NCBI GenBank assembly: GCA_937141995.1
Contig: CAKZQX010000975.1
Location: 1 to 15,982 of the forward strand
Direction of reading: 5' to 3'
Length of the DNA stretch: 15,982 bases
Source: an uncultured Chloroflexaceae bacterium
GTDB lineage: Bacteria > Chloroflexota > Chloroflexia > Chloroflexales > Chloroflexaceae
Part shown: piece after piece, positions 6,914 to 13,915 of the stretch
How the letters are laid out: each line of letters starts with the position of its first letter
Numbering within the stretch: position 1 is the first letter of the stretch
Translations under genes and position numbers: made by a program
The notes under the pieces: model-generated
What the model was told of the DNA's origin: nothing
The model's input: the letters and a program-made list of their open reading frames with translations, nothing else
The model's database searches: none

Positions 6914-7102
6914 ACACGACGTACGCGGTGCAGACTGTTTTGTCCGAGTGCCAACTCCGGAAGCCGGCTTCGCCTGCGGCAGCGTGGTACGTGATGTAGC
7001 TTTTGCACAAAAGTGCAAATTTTTGTACAAAAGCATGGAATTTTCCGTCCTGCCGGAGGCGAAATGCGCTACCGATCTGTGACCGCGTAACTCGTATCAT
7101 TG
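6909..7102. mobile_element. MITE-like palindromic element B, head-to-head with A
   Basis: 194 bp with inverted 22-bp ends (6909-6930 and 7081-7102, 17 of 22). Inside are a second pair of inverted arms (6969-6982 with 7050-7063, 13 of 14) and a central hairpin (6999-7012 with 7021-7034, 13 of 14), both centred at about 7016. The left end overlaps the right end of element A, giving a 37-bp near-perfect palindrome at 6893-6929. It lies 48 bp after the btpA stop codon. No coding capacity. Confidence 0.5.
7002..7024 (+). terminator. Terminator-like hairpin inside element B
   Basis: A 7-bp stem TTTGCAC/GTGCAAA with an AAAA loop is followed by five T residues (7020-7024). The stem is A/T-rich and short. 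No protein gene precedes it on this strand; it would end a transcript reading through the inverted-repeat block. Confidence 0.35.
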
Positions 7103-7150
7103 ATGAACAGTTTACCACTGGCTTACCGCCAGACACACCTGTCACCAGTG

Positions 7151-7999
7151 CTACCGCCCGGAGGCCGCGCGTACAAAACGGCGCACCCGTTCAACATCTA
7201 CCGGGTTGGCAATTGCGCTGTCTGCTTTAATGCTGCTGCCGACAATCACCCCATCGGCGACTTCCATAAACGCGGCGATGTTCTGCTCATCGGTTCCGCT
7301 GCCCAGGAGAATAGGCCGATCACCCGCCAGTGCGCGTGCCTGGCGCACCTTCGCCAGATCCGGTGCGTCACCCGTCATCCGCCCGGAAATGATCAGCGCA
7401 TCTGCGCCAAAGAAGCGGGTCCACTCGATATGTGTTGCCAGGTCAATGCCGGGGAACCGGACCGAGTGTTTTTTATCGACATCGGCAAAGATTTTAACAT
7501 GTTCGGCGTGCAGTTCTTTGCGTCGGCGGAGCAGATCAGCCGCGCATCCTTCGTCCCAACTGCCTGCATCCCAGACTCCCGCGCCGGTGAACATGCAGAC
7601 GCGGATAAAACCGGCCCCGGATGCCACAGCAATCCCCAGCAACGCCGTACCGCCATTGTGGACCAGGTTGATCCCCAGCGGCAGGTCAACCGCCGCTTTC
7701 ACGGCATGCGCGACCACGGCCTGTGCTGCAATACTCTCCGGTTGGACATGTGGCCCGGAACGGAACGGAATGTCCCACATGTTTTCAACAATCACGCCAT
7801 GACAGCCCCCCGCCGCCAGCGCCTGCGCATCACGTACAGCATGCGCGATAATGGTATCCATGCCATAGCCGGTATACCCGGGCGCTCCCGGCAGCGGCCA
7901 GCAGTGAACCATGCCGATAACTGGTTTGGGTGTACCAAAAATCTCACCGAGATCCTTGATTTGCAGGCTGTCAAGATAGTCTTTCCACGGTGGGGTCAT
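7151..7999 (-). CDS. BtpA/SgcQ family TIM-barrel protein
   Basis: 282 residues from the ATG at 7999. Family blocks: VIGMVHCWPLPGAPGY near the N-terminus, GVIVENMWDIPF, GINLVHNGGTALLGIA, FIRVCMFTGAGVWDAG, and the phosphate-loop-like ILLGSGTDEQN plus ADGVIVGSSIK at the end of the barrel. The namesake BtpA stabilises photosystem I in Synechocystis, and E. coli SgcQ sits in a sugar-use operon; the reaction is not established. Here it follows a PfkB kinase on the same strand after 116 bp, which favours a sugar- or nucleoside-phosphate role. An upstream in-frame ATG at 8014 lacks a ribosome binding site, while 7999 has GAGGA eight bases ahead. Downstream lie palindromic elements and no clear terminator. 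Confidence 0.85.
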   Translation of the reverse strand: MTPPWKDYLDSLQIKDLGEIFGTPKPVIGMVHCWPLPGAPGYTGYGMDTIIAHAVRDAQALAAGGCHGVIVENMWDIPFRSGPHVQPESIAAQAVVAHAVKAAVDLPLGINLVHNGGTALLGIAVASGAGFIRVCMFTGAGVWDAGSWDEGCAADLLRRRKELHAEHVKIFADVDKKHSVRFPGIDLATHIEWTRFFGADALIISGRMTGDAPDLAKVRQARALAGDRPILLGSGTDEQNIAAFMEVADGVIVGSSIKADSAIANPVDVERVRRFVRAASGR

Positions 8000-8115
8000 A
8001 TATCTGATCCTCATGTTTCAATACTACAAGGTACACGGTTGCCATACAAACCGGACGTTTGACCAGTAAACGGGAGAATCGCCTGCGGCAGCAGCGTGTG
8101 CGATACAGATAGCGC

Positions 8116-9090
8116 CTAAAAATGCAGCAGACGCTGCAACGACGGCGCAAGCCGGCGGCGCAACTCGTCCCGACCAGGCAGAGCCGCCGCCGCCCCTGGT
8201 CGTGTTGCCGTCAATGCGCCCAATAGATTGCCGAGAAGCGCGCTCTCGTGTATACTCCCATGGTGGAGTAATGCCCAGGCACACCCGGCAGCAAAGGCAT
8301 CACCCGAAGCGGTTGTGTCAATGACCGTCACCGCCGGAGGAGCCACCTGCAGACGGCAGTCGCCACTGGCAAGCGTACAACCCCGGGCTCCCTGCTTCAG
8401 AGCCAGGTAGCGTCCGCCATAACGCAACAGGCGGGTAATCGCTGTGGCATCGTCCTGTCCGGGTAACAGCAGGCGCAGTTCATCTTCATTCAGACAGAGC
8501 AGCCACAGCCGGGGCAGCAGTTGGAAAATATCATCCGGGCACTGACGAATCGCGGGTGTACTCAGGTCGAGCACAATGGGCACGCCCTGCGCGTTGGCAA
8601 GTTCAACTGCACGGAGTGCGGCGTCACGCTGGGAGCCTTCCAGCAGTGCATGCGCGCTCAGGTAGAGCAGATGGATGCGTGCGAGCAACTCCGGCGTAAT
8701 TGCCCTGGAGTCAAAGGCAACATTCGCGCCGCGAAAGCTGAACATTGTTCGCTGACCGCCGGGGCTGATAATGGCGGCACAAGTACCGGTGGCGATCTGT
8801 TCATCTTCCTGGACCAGACTGATGTCGATGCCCTGCTGGTGTGCTACGCGCAACGCCACATCGGCCGTCGGATCACGGCCAACCCGACTCAAGAGCCGGG
8901 AATGACCACCCAGCACGGCAAATGTAACAGCCGCATTCAGCGCGGAACCGCCACTACCCCACTGAAGTGACCGGGCGGTGCAATCGTCACCCTCGGACGG
9001 GTAGGATGGGATAATCAGAGTGATATCCGCGTTAATATCACCAAGAACGGCGATGTGTGTCGTACGGCTGGTCAACATAGGTTCAATCAT
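8116..9090 (-). CDS. PfkB-family (ribokinase-like) sugar or nucleoside kinase
   Basis: An ATP-dependent kinase of 324 residues. Seen: signature 1 around GSGGSALNAA (45-54), GRDPTADVAL (71-80), the NEDE Mg/ATP motif (201-204), and signature 2 DTTASGDAFAAG (258-269), in which Asp264 is the usual catalytic base. The anion-hole residue normally Gly (GAGD) is Ala261 here. The N-terminal HIAVLGDINAD is typical of the family. Substrate (ribose, fructose, nucleoside, sugar phosphate) cannot be read from sequence. The frame extends to a TTG at 9114, but ATG 9090 has AGGTG just upstream and fits the family N-terminus; ATG 9078 is an alternative. Probably cotranscribed with the btpA-like gene, from the divergent promoter at 9154-9183. 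Confidence 0.88.
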   Translation of the reverse strand: MIEPMLTSRTTHIAVLGDINADITLIIPSYPSEGDDCTARSLQWGSGGSALNAAVTFAVLGGHSRLLSRVGRDPTADVALRVAHQQGIDISLVQEDEQIATGTCAAIISPGGQRTMFSFRGANVAFDSRAITPELLARIHLLYLSAHALLEGSQRDAALRAVELANAQGVPIVLDLSTPAIRQCPDDIFQLLPRLWLLCLNEDELRLLLPGQDDATAITRLLRYGGRYLALKQGARGCTLASGDCRLQVAPPAVTVIDTTASGDAFAAGCAWALLHHGSIHESALLGNLLGALTATRPGAAAALPGRDELRRRLAPSLQRLLHF

Positions 9091-9153
9091 AGCACCTGGG
9101 ATAGACAGACGCAACAGAATATCAACAGGGACTGGTATTTACGAGGTTGTATG

Positions 9154-9183
9154 AGTATAATTGTAATGTATCCTGCTTGTCAT
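9154..9183 (-). promoter_or_regulatory. Promoter for pfkB-btpA, overlapping the divergent promoter
   Basis: On the minus strand: -35 ATGACA (9178-9183), 18-bp spacer, -10 TATACT (9154-9159). Each box has one mismatch to the sigma-70-type consensus. About 64 bp upstream of ATG 9090. Confidence 0.6.
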
Positions 9184-9205
9184 GGCCCCTGCTTCGTTGT
9201 ACAAT
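9177..9205 (+). promoter_or_regulatory. Promoter for the hybrid kinase, overlapping the divergent promoter
   Basis: On the plus strand: -35 TTGTCA (9177-9182), 17-bp spacer, -10 TACAAT (9200-9205). About 110 bp upstream of ATG 9315. Its -35 shares five bases with the -35 of the minus-strand promoter. Confidence 0.6.
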
Positions 9206-9314
9206 ATAAAGCCCAGGATGAAAAATTGTGCGCTATTCAGACTAGCATACAAGCTCTCATGTTTCATAAGCAGTGTTTGTCCTCCACGTGTTCCATGCAA
9301 CAAGCGCAGGTAGT

Positions 9315-11762
9315 ATGGAAGAAATCCTCATAATAGATGATAGCGAGCAAATCTGCCGGTTACTGGCAGAAATTGTCTTGCCAGACCTGGGCTATCGCCC
9401 AATTATAGCTCATACCGGAAAGCAGGGCCTTCGTCGCCTACGCCAGCAACTACCCGACCTCATTTTGCTCGATCTACAGCTTCCCGATATTAGCGGCCTG
9501 GATCTGCTCCGCCTGATCGCGCAGGAGGGGTATGATGTGCCGGTTATTCTGATGACGGCGCATGGGTCGGAAAATATCGCGGTTGATGCGTTTCGGCTTG
9601 GGGCGCGGAACTATCTGATCAAGCCGTTTAGCGATACCGAAGCGCAGGCTGTGATTAACCAGGCGCTCCGCGAACGGCGCTTGCAGCGCGAGCGCGACCG
9701 ACTGACCCGCAATTTGCAGCAGCGGGTGCAGGAGTTGACGGTGCTCTACAGTATCGGCAAGTCGGTCAGTACGCTGATGGACCTGGAGGAACTGCTGGAG
9801 CGGATTGTCGAAGCCGGGGTGTATATTACTCGCGCCGAGGAAGGTTTCCTGTTACTGCGCGATGAACGTACGGATGAACTCTACCTGCGCGCCGCAAAGA
9901 ACCTGGGTGAGCAGCGCGCCCAACGACTGCGGATGCCGATTGACGACAGCCTCGCCGGGCAGGTGGTGCGTACCGGCAAACCGATCCGCATCAATCAGGG
10001 GCAGGTCGGTACGGCGCTGAAAGTGAAGACCGGTTTCCTGGTTCGTTCAATTATCCAGGTGCCGCTGACGATGGGCCAGCAGGTGATCGGTGTGCTGGCC
10101 GTGGATAATCAGCAGGCCGATCGGGTCTTCAGTGAGAATGACCAGTATTTGCTTTCCGCGCTGGCAGGATATGCAGCCATCGCAATTGAGAATGCCCGGC
10201 TGTATCAGCACATTAAGCAGAGTGAAGAGCGCTACCGGGATCTCTTTGCCAATGCGTACGATCTCATCTTTACGCTGGACCGCAACCTGTGTATTACGAC
10301 AATTAACAAAGCCGGGCAGCAACTGACCGGCTACTCGCTGGAGGAGTTACAGGGCCGCTCCCTTTCGTCGTTATGCCCGATGTCTTCCTGGGAAAGCGTC
10401 AAGTCGCTGTTTATCGAGCTTTTGCGCGGCGAGACGGTATCGCCGTTTGAGCTTGAGATGATCCGGATCGACAACGAAACGATCTATCTGGAAGTCAGCG
10501 CCCGGCGCACCCGCGATGGGCAACACAACGGCGGCCTGCACTGTATCGCCCGTAACCTGACCGAGCGGCGGCGGTTGGAGGAGCAACTGATCCAGGCCGA
10601 AAAGCTCTCGGCCATTGGGCAACTGGTTGCCGGGGTTGCGCATGAGTTGAACAACCCGTTGACCAGCATTAGCGGCTACTCTCAACTCCTGCTGCGTGAT
10701 ACATCGCTTCCCGAACGCGTCACCCAGGATGTTGAGCATATTCATACCCAGGCGGAACGGGCGGGACGTATTGTGCAGAATCTGCTCATCTTTGCCCGCG
10801 AACATAAGCCCGAACGTGTCACAGTAAATCTGAATGATGTGCTGCATAGTACGCTGAGTCTGCGGGCCTACCAACTCCGTGTGGATAATATCAAAGTTGT
10901 CACTGATTACAACCAGAAATTACCGCCAACCATTGCCGACCCCTATCAACTCCAGCAGGTGTTCCTCAATCTGATTAATAATGCGCATCAGGCAATGGCA
11001 TCGCGGGGCGGTCCCGGTACGCTAACGTTACGCACGCAACTGATCGCGCCGGCACGCGACACCGGCGAGGGGGGCACACCTGCCCCCAGGATGCTCCGAG
11101 TAGCCGTCAGTGACACCGGCGTGGGTATTCCGGATCGGGAACTGAACCGGATCTTCGACCCCTTCTTCACAACCAAGCCGGTTGGGCAGGGAACCGGACT
11201 GGGACTTTCGATCTGCTTTGGCATTGTGCAGGAACATAATGGGCGGATCTGGGCGGAGAGTACGGTTGGTGTGGGAACCACGGTCTATGTTGATCTGCCG
11301 ATATTAGCTCTGGAACTGGAACCGGATGTTCCTCTGCCGGTTGATGATGCCGCAGTGGAAGAACTGGATCTGGCCTATACCGTGCTGGTTGTGGACGATG
11401 AAGAGCCGGTTGGCGCACTGCTGGCCCGTTTGTTGCATGACCTGGGACATCAGTCACGCGTGGTGACAAGTGGCGAAGCCGCGTTAAAAGCACTGGAACA
11501 GGAACAGTTTGATCTTATCCTGAGCGATGTTAAAATGCCGGGCATGAGCGGATTTGATCTCTATCGTATTATTCAACAGCGGTATCCCGAACTGGCGCAG
11601 CGACTGGTGTTCATTACCGGCGATACACTGAGCCCGGCAACCCGCACCAGCATTGCGCAGTTTGGAACCCCCTATCTGGCAAAACCGTTTGCCATTGATC
11701 GCCTGGAAGCGCTTGTAAAGAGCCTCCAGGGACAGCAGTCAGTTCAACTAGGAAATGAGTAG
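9315..11762 (+). CDS. Cytoplasmic hybrid histidine kinase, REC-GAF-PAS-HisKA-HATPase-REC
   Basis: 815 residues with no membrane segment. Domains: receiver 1 (2-120; acidic pair Asp8/Asp9, phospho-acceptor Asp53, Thr81, Lys103), coiled linker (about 115-145), GAF (about 146-295), PAS (about 302-420), HisKA dimerisation domain with phospho-acceptor His443 in AHELNNP, HATPase (N-box NLINNAH 552-558, G1 SDTGVGIP 599-606, F-box FDPFFTTK, G2 GTGLGLS 626-632), and receiver 2 (688-805; Asp694/Asp695, Asp738, Lys790). GAF and PAS probably sense a soluble ligand or redox state. The N-terminal receiver suggests that another kinase feeds into it, and the C-terminal receiver allows a phosphorelay. ATG 9315 has AGG four bases upstream and starts exactly at the receiver; the frame runs back to GTG 9273 without domain support. 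Its partner regulator is not in the window. Confidence 0.95.
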   Translation: MEEILIIDDSEQICRLLAEIVLPDLGYRPIIAHTGKQGLRRLRQQLPDLILLDLQLPDISGLDLLRLIAQEGYDVPVILMTAHGSENIAVDAFRLGARNYLIKPFSDTEAQAVINQALRERRLQRERDRLTRNLQQRVQELTVLYSIGKSVSTLMDLEELLERIVEAGVYITRAEEGFLLLRDERTDELYLRAAKNLGEQRAQRLRMPIDDSLAGQVVRTGKPIRINQGQVGTALKVKTGFLVRSIIQVPLTMGQQVIGVLAVDNQQADRVFSENDQYLLSALAGYAAIAIENARLYQHIKQSEERYRDLFANAYDLIFTLDRNLCITTINKAGQQLTGYSLEELQGRSLSSLCPMSSWESVKSLFIELLRGETVSPFELEMIRIDNETIYLEVSARRTRDGQHNGGLHCIARNLTERRRLEEQLIQAEKLSAIGQLVAGVAHELNNPLTSISGYSQLLLRDTSLPERVTQDVEHIHTQAERAGRIVQNLLIFAREHKPERVTVNLNDVLHSTLSLRAYQLRVDNIKVVTDYNQKLPPTIADPYQLQQVFLNLINNAHQAMASRGGPGTLTLRTQLIAPARDTGEGGTPAPRMLRVAVSDTGVGIPDRELNRIFDPFFTTKPVGQGTGLGLSICFGIVQEHNGRIWAESTVGVGTTVYVDLPILALELEPDVPLPVDDAAVEELDLAYTVLVVDDEEPVGALLARLLHDLGHQSRVVTSGEAALKALEQEQFDLILSDVKMPGMSGFDLYRIIQQRYPELAQRLVFITGDTLSPATRTSIAQFGTPYLAKPFAIDRLEALVKSLQGQQSVQLGNE

Positions 11763-11833
11763 CAATTGAATACGCAGGACAAGCAACAGGCCAGAATGAT
11801 CGCAGCACGCAAAACCTCATCATGGAGGGGCAT

Positions 11834-12781
11834 GTGGATAAAGTGACAGCACAGGCAATTGCCGATATTGCTGCCAACAACTATGCCGGTGCAGCCGAGA
11901 TAGCCGAACAGGGCGCGGAGGTCTTGCTGCGATGCGCACGAACCGGGGACGCGCCATCCCTGGAAGATTTCCGTCAAGAGTTATTAATGACGATCTGGGG
12001 GCTCATTCACGCCCAACCCTCAATGGCGCCCCTGGTTAACCTGGTTAATGAGGTGTTGTGGCAGATTGAGTCGCTTGACGCGCTGCGCACCCTCCGGCAG
12101 ACCGTGGTCGATATTACCAGCGATTTTAAGCGACAGTTGCATGTACATGAGGCAGCTATTGCCGAGTCGGTGTTACCCCTCATTCCCGAAGGGGCGCAGG
12201 TGCTGACGAACAGCCGCAGTACGACGGTGCGGGCCGCGTTGCGCCATGCTCAGCGGGCCGGACGCCGGTTTAGCGTGATCTGTGCGGAGGGCCGACCGGG
12301 ATACGAGGGGCGCAAAATGGCAACAGAGCTTGCCGAAGACGGCATCCCGGTTACGATGATGATTGATGCGCTGGCAGGTTCGTATGTGCCCCGGATGAGT
12401 CTGGTGCTGGTGGGAGCCGATCATCTAACCAGTCGTGGCCTGATGAATAAAGCGGGTACCTACAGTCTGGCGCTGGCGGCGCGGACCAATAATGTGCCAA
12501 TCTATGCGCTCTGCAGTAGCAACAAGTTTCTGCCTCCCGGTTATACGCCACCGATACAGACGCACTGGCCTGCTGAGCAAGTCTGGGAAGCGCCACCGGT
12601 TGGTATTACCATCAAAAATCTCTATTTTGATTGCACGCCGTTGACAGAGCTTGCCGGGTTGGTGACGGAGCAGGGCGTGCTTCCGACTGCCGGGATTGAG
12701 GGCTGGCTGGCTTCCATTAAGCTGCATCCGGCGCTGATGCGTACACCTGAATCCGTTGAACAGCAGACGGTTGGGAACTAG
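11834..12781 (+). CDS. eIF2B alpha/beta/delta-like protein, sugar-phosphate isomerase fold
   Basis: 315 residues. An N-terminal helical half (to about 115) is followed by a Rossmann-like half with VLTNSRSTTVRAAL, ICAEGRPGYEGRKMATEL, GADHLTSRGLMNKAGTYSLALAA and VPIYALCSSNKF, which is the family of eIF2B subunits, ribose-1,5-bisphosphate isomerase and methylthioribose-1-phosphate isomerase. The conserved Asp is present in GADHL, but the Cys used by archaeal ribose-1,5-bisphosphate isomerase (LTxC region) is Ser here, so that reaction is doubtful. Bacteria have no eIF2, so a translation-factor role is unlikely. GTG 11834 is chosen because GGAGG (11824-11828) is five bases upstream; the ATG at 11822 would put that site inside the gene. 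It starts 71 bp after the hybrid kinase, so possibly cotranscribed. Confidence 0.82.
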   Translation: MDKVTAQAIADIAANNYAGAAEIAEQGAEVLLRCARTGDAPSLEDFRQELLMTIWGLIHAQPSMAPLVNLVNEVLWQIESLDALRTLRQTVVDITSDFKRQLHVHEAAIAESVLPLIPEGAQVLTNSRSTTVRAALRHAQRAGRRFSVICAEGRPGYEGRKMATELAEDGIPVTMMIDALAGSYVPRMSLVLVGADHLTSRGLMNKAGTYSLALAARTNNVPIYALCSSNKFLPPGYTPPIQTHWPAEQVWEAPPVGITIKNLYFDCTPLTELAGLVTEQGVLPTAGIEGWLASIKLHPALMRTPESVEQQTVGN

Positions 12782-12804
12782 GCCGGTTTACCGCGCAACC
12801 GGCC
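12781..12804. terminator. Hairpin between convergent genes, weak bidirectional terminator candidate
   Basis: An 8-bp perfect stem GGCCGGTT/AACCGGCC (12781-12788 and 12797-12804) with an 8-base loop. It overlaps the last base of the eIF2B-like stop codon and the last codons and stop of the glycosyltransferase on the other strand. No T tract on either strand, so termination is only possible. Confidence 0.35.
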
Positions 12805-13915
12805 GGCGCCTAACGCGATGGTAGATCGCCAGAGTTTCACGGGCGGCGCGTTCCCAGGAGAAGCGCGCCGCCTGTGCCGGTCCTCCCTCCGCCAGCCTGT
12901 GGCGTAGTGTCGCATCATTCCAGACATGCTCAAGCGCGTCGGCCCAGGCCGCCACATCGCGCGGCGGCAGGCGTAGTGCCGCTTCCCCCACGATTTCCGG
13001 CAGACTGCTGACATCCGACACGAGCGTAGGTGCGGCACAGGCCAGCGCTTCAAGTACGGGCAACCCGAAGCCCTCGTAGAGCGACGGATTGGCGTAAAGC
13101 AGACAGGCATTGTAGAGCCAGAGCAGATCCTGCTGGTCTACCCCTCCCAGAAAGATCACCGCTTCCCCCAGTCGCAGATCGCGCACAGTCGCAAAGATAT
13201 CCTCATCGCGCCAGCCGCGCGTGCCGACTACCACCAGCAGATAGGGAATATTCCGCCGACGCTCGCGGCAGATATGCAACGCCCGGAGCAGCGTCGGTAA
13301 ATTCTTGCGCGGCTCCAGCGTGCTGACAAACAGTGCAAAGGTACCGGCTTCAATCACCTGCTCATCAAACCGGCGCGTCTCCCGCTCACGCAACAGTTGC
13401 GGCGCGAAAACCGGCGCGGCGGCTTCGTACACGAGATCGATCCGCGCGGGCGGCAGATCCAGCAGTTCGGTAATATCCCGGCGCGTCGCGGCGGAGACGG
13501 CAATCACCGCGTCGGCATGCCAGACCGAGGCGCGCACCTGGCGGTAGTAGCGGCGGGCCTGATCATCAAGAATCTCGGGATAGTGCAGAAATGCCAGGTC
13601 GTGAATCGTGACCACTGCCGGGCATGGACGCAACCGGGGCGCAATAAAATCGGGGCAGTGCAGCAGATCGAGGCGCTGCCGCAGCAGTTCAACCGGGAGC
13701 GACCACTGTTCCAACCGGTGATGCGGCGGCGTCCTGAGTGTGGCGCGCTGCACATTGGACGAAACAACCAGCGGGCGCAGATGTTCCGGGTGCTGCAACG
13801 TCACAAACGTGTCATGCGCCGGCAGTGCCGTCAGCGCGGTTAAAAGCCGGCGCGTATATTCGGGAATGCCCCCACGCCGGTACGCATTGAGCCGGGCATC
13901 AATCCCTATACGCAT
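12788..13915 (-). CDS. GT4-family glycosyltransferase (GT-B fold)
   Basis: 375 residues with the layout of retaining GT4 enzymes, which move a sugar from a nucleotide sugar to a glycan or lipid acceptor at the cytoplasmic face. N-terminal half: MRIGIDARL, the glycine loop RRGGIPEYTRRL (13-24), and VVTIHDLAFLHYPE (101-114). C-terminal half: STLEPRKN (198-205), VVVGTRGW (228-235), VIFLGGV, and the EX7E motif from Glu281 to Glu289 (SLYEGFGLPVLEAL). Mannosyltransferases of the MtfB type look similar, but the donor cannot be fixed. ATG 13915 overlaps the stop codon of the upstream gene as TGATG, so translation is probably coupled. Convergent with the eIF2B-like gene, 6 bp apart. Confidence 0.92.
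   Translation of the reverse strand: MRIGIDARLNAYRRGGIPEYTRRLLTALTALPAHDTFVTLQHPEHLRPLVVSSNVQRATLRTPPHHRLEQWSLPVELLRQRLDLLHCPDFIAPRLRPCPAVVTIHDLAFLHYPEILDDQARRYYRQVRASVWHADAVIAVSAATRRDITELLDLPPARIDLVYEAAAPVFAPQLLRERETRRFDEQVIEAGTFALFVSTLEPRKNLPTLLRALHICRERRRNIPYLLVVVGTRGWRDEDIFATVRDLRLGEAVIFLGGVDQQDLLWLYNACLLYANPSLYEGFGLPVLEALACAAPTLVSDVSSLPEIVGEAALRLPPRDVAAWADALEHVWNDATLRHRLAEGGPAQAARFSWERAARETLAIYHRVRRRPVAR

Larger units (their letters stand above)
6074..7150. other. 1.1 kb region without protein genes, rich in repeats and palindromes
   Basis: Only short open frames occur here. They have Cys-, His- or Gln-rich compositions caused by the repeats, no family resemblance and no ribosome binding sites, so I call none. 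The content is listed separately: a promoter (6180-6188), a 38-bp palindrome (6201-6238), a minisatellite (6331-6502), a TTG run (6573-6587), and two palindromic elements (6759-7102). In 6239-6330 and 6588-6758 I see nothing beyond a lone TTGACA at 6546-6551 with no convincing -10. Confidence 0.7.

Noticed and set aside
6290..6999. Open frames on both strands across the repeat region (for example 6290-6619 minus, 6390-6611 and 6556-6999 plus)
   Set aside because: Their compositions are produced by the minisatellite and TTG run, the mixed 24/13 period is not frame-stable, and no ribosome binding site or family resemblance is seen.
6893..7034. Retron or group II intron RNA
   Set aside because: Inverted repeats are present but no reverse transcriptase lies anywhere in the window, and no intron domain V motif was seen.
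7116..7150. Terminator for btpA (CACTGG/CCAGTG with competing CTGGC/GCCAG)
   Set aside because: Short competing stems and no T tract on the minus strand.
8024..8115. Third copy of the palindromic element between pfkB and btpA (shared 14-mer at 8079-8092 and 6970-6983)
   Set aside because: Only the 14-mer TCGCCTGCGGCAGC is shared; no ends or inverted arms are recognisable, so chance or a tiny remnant cannot be told apart.
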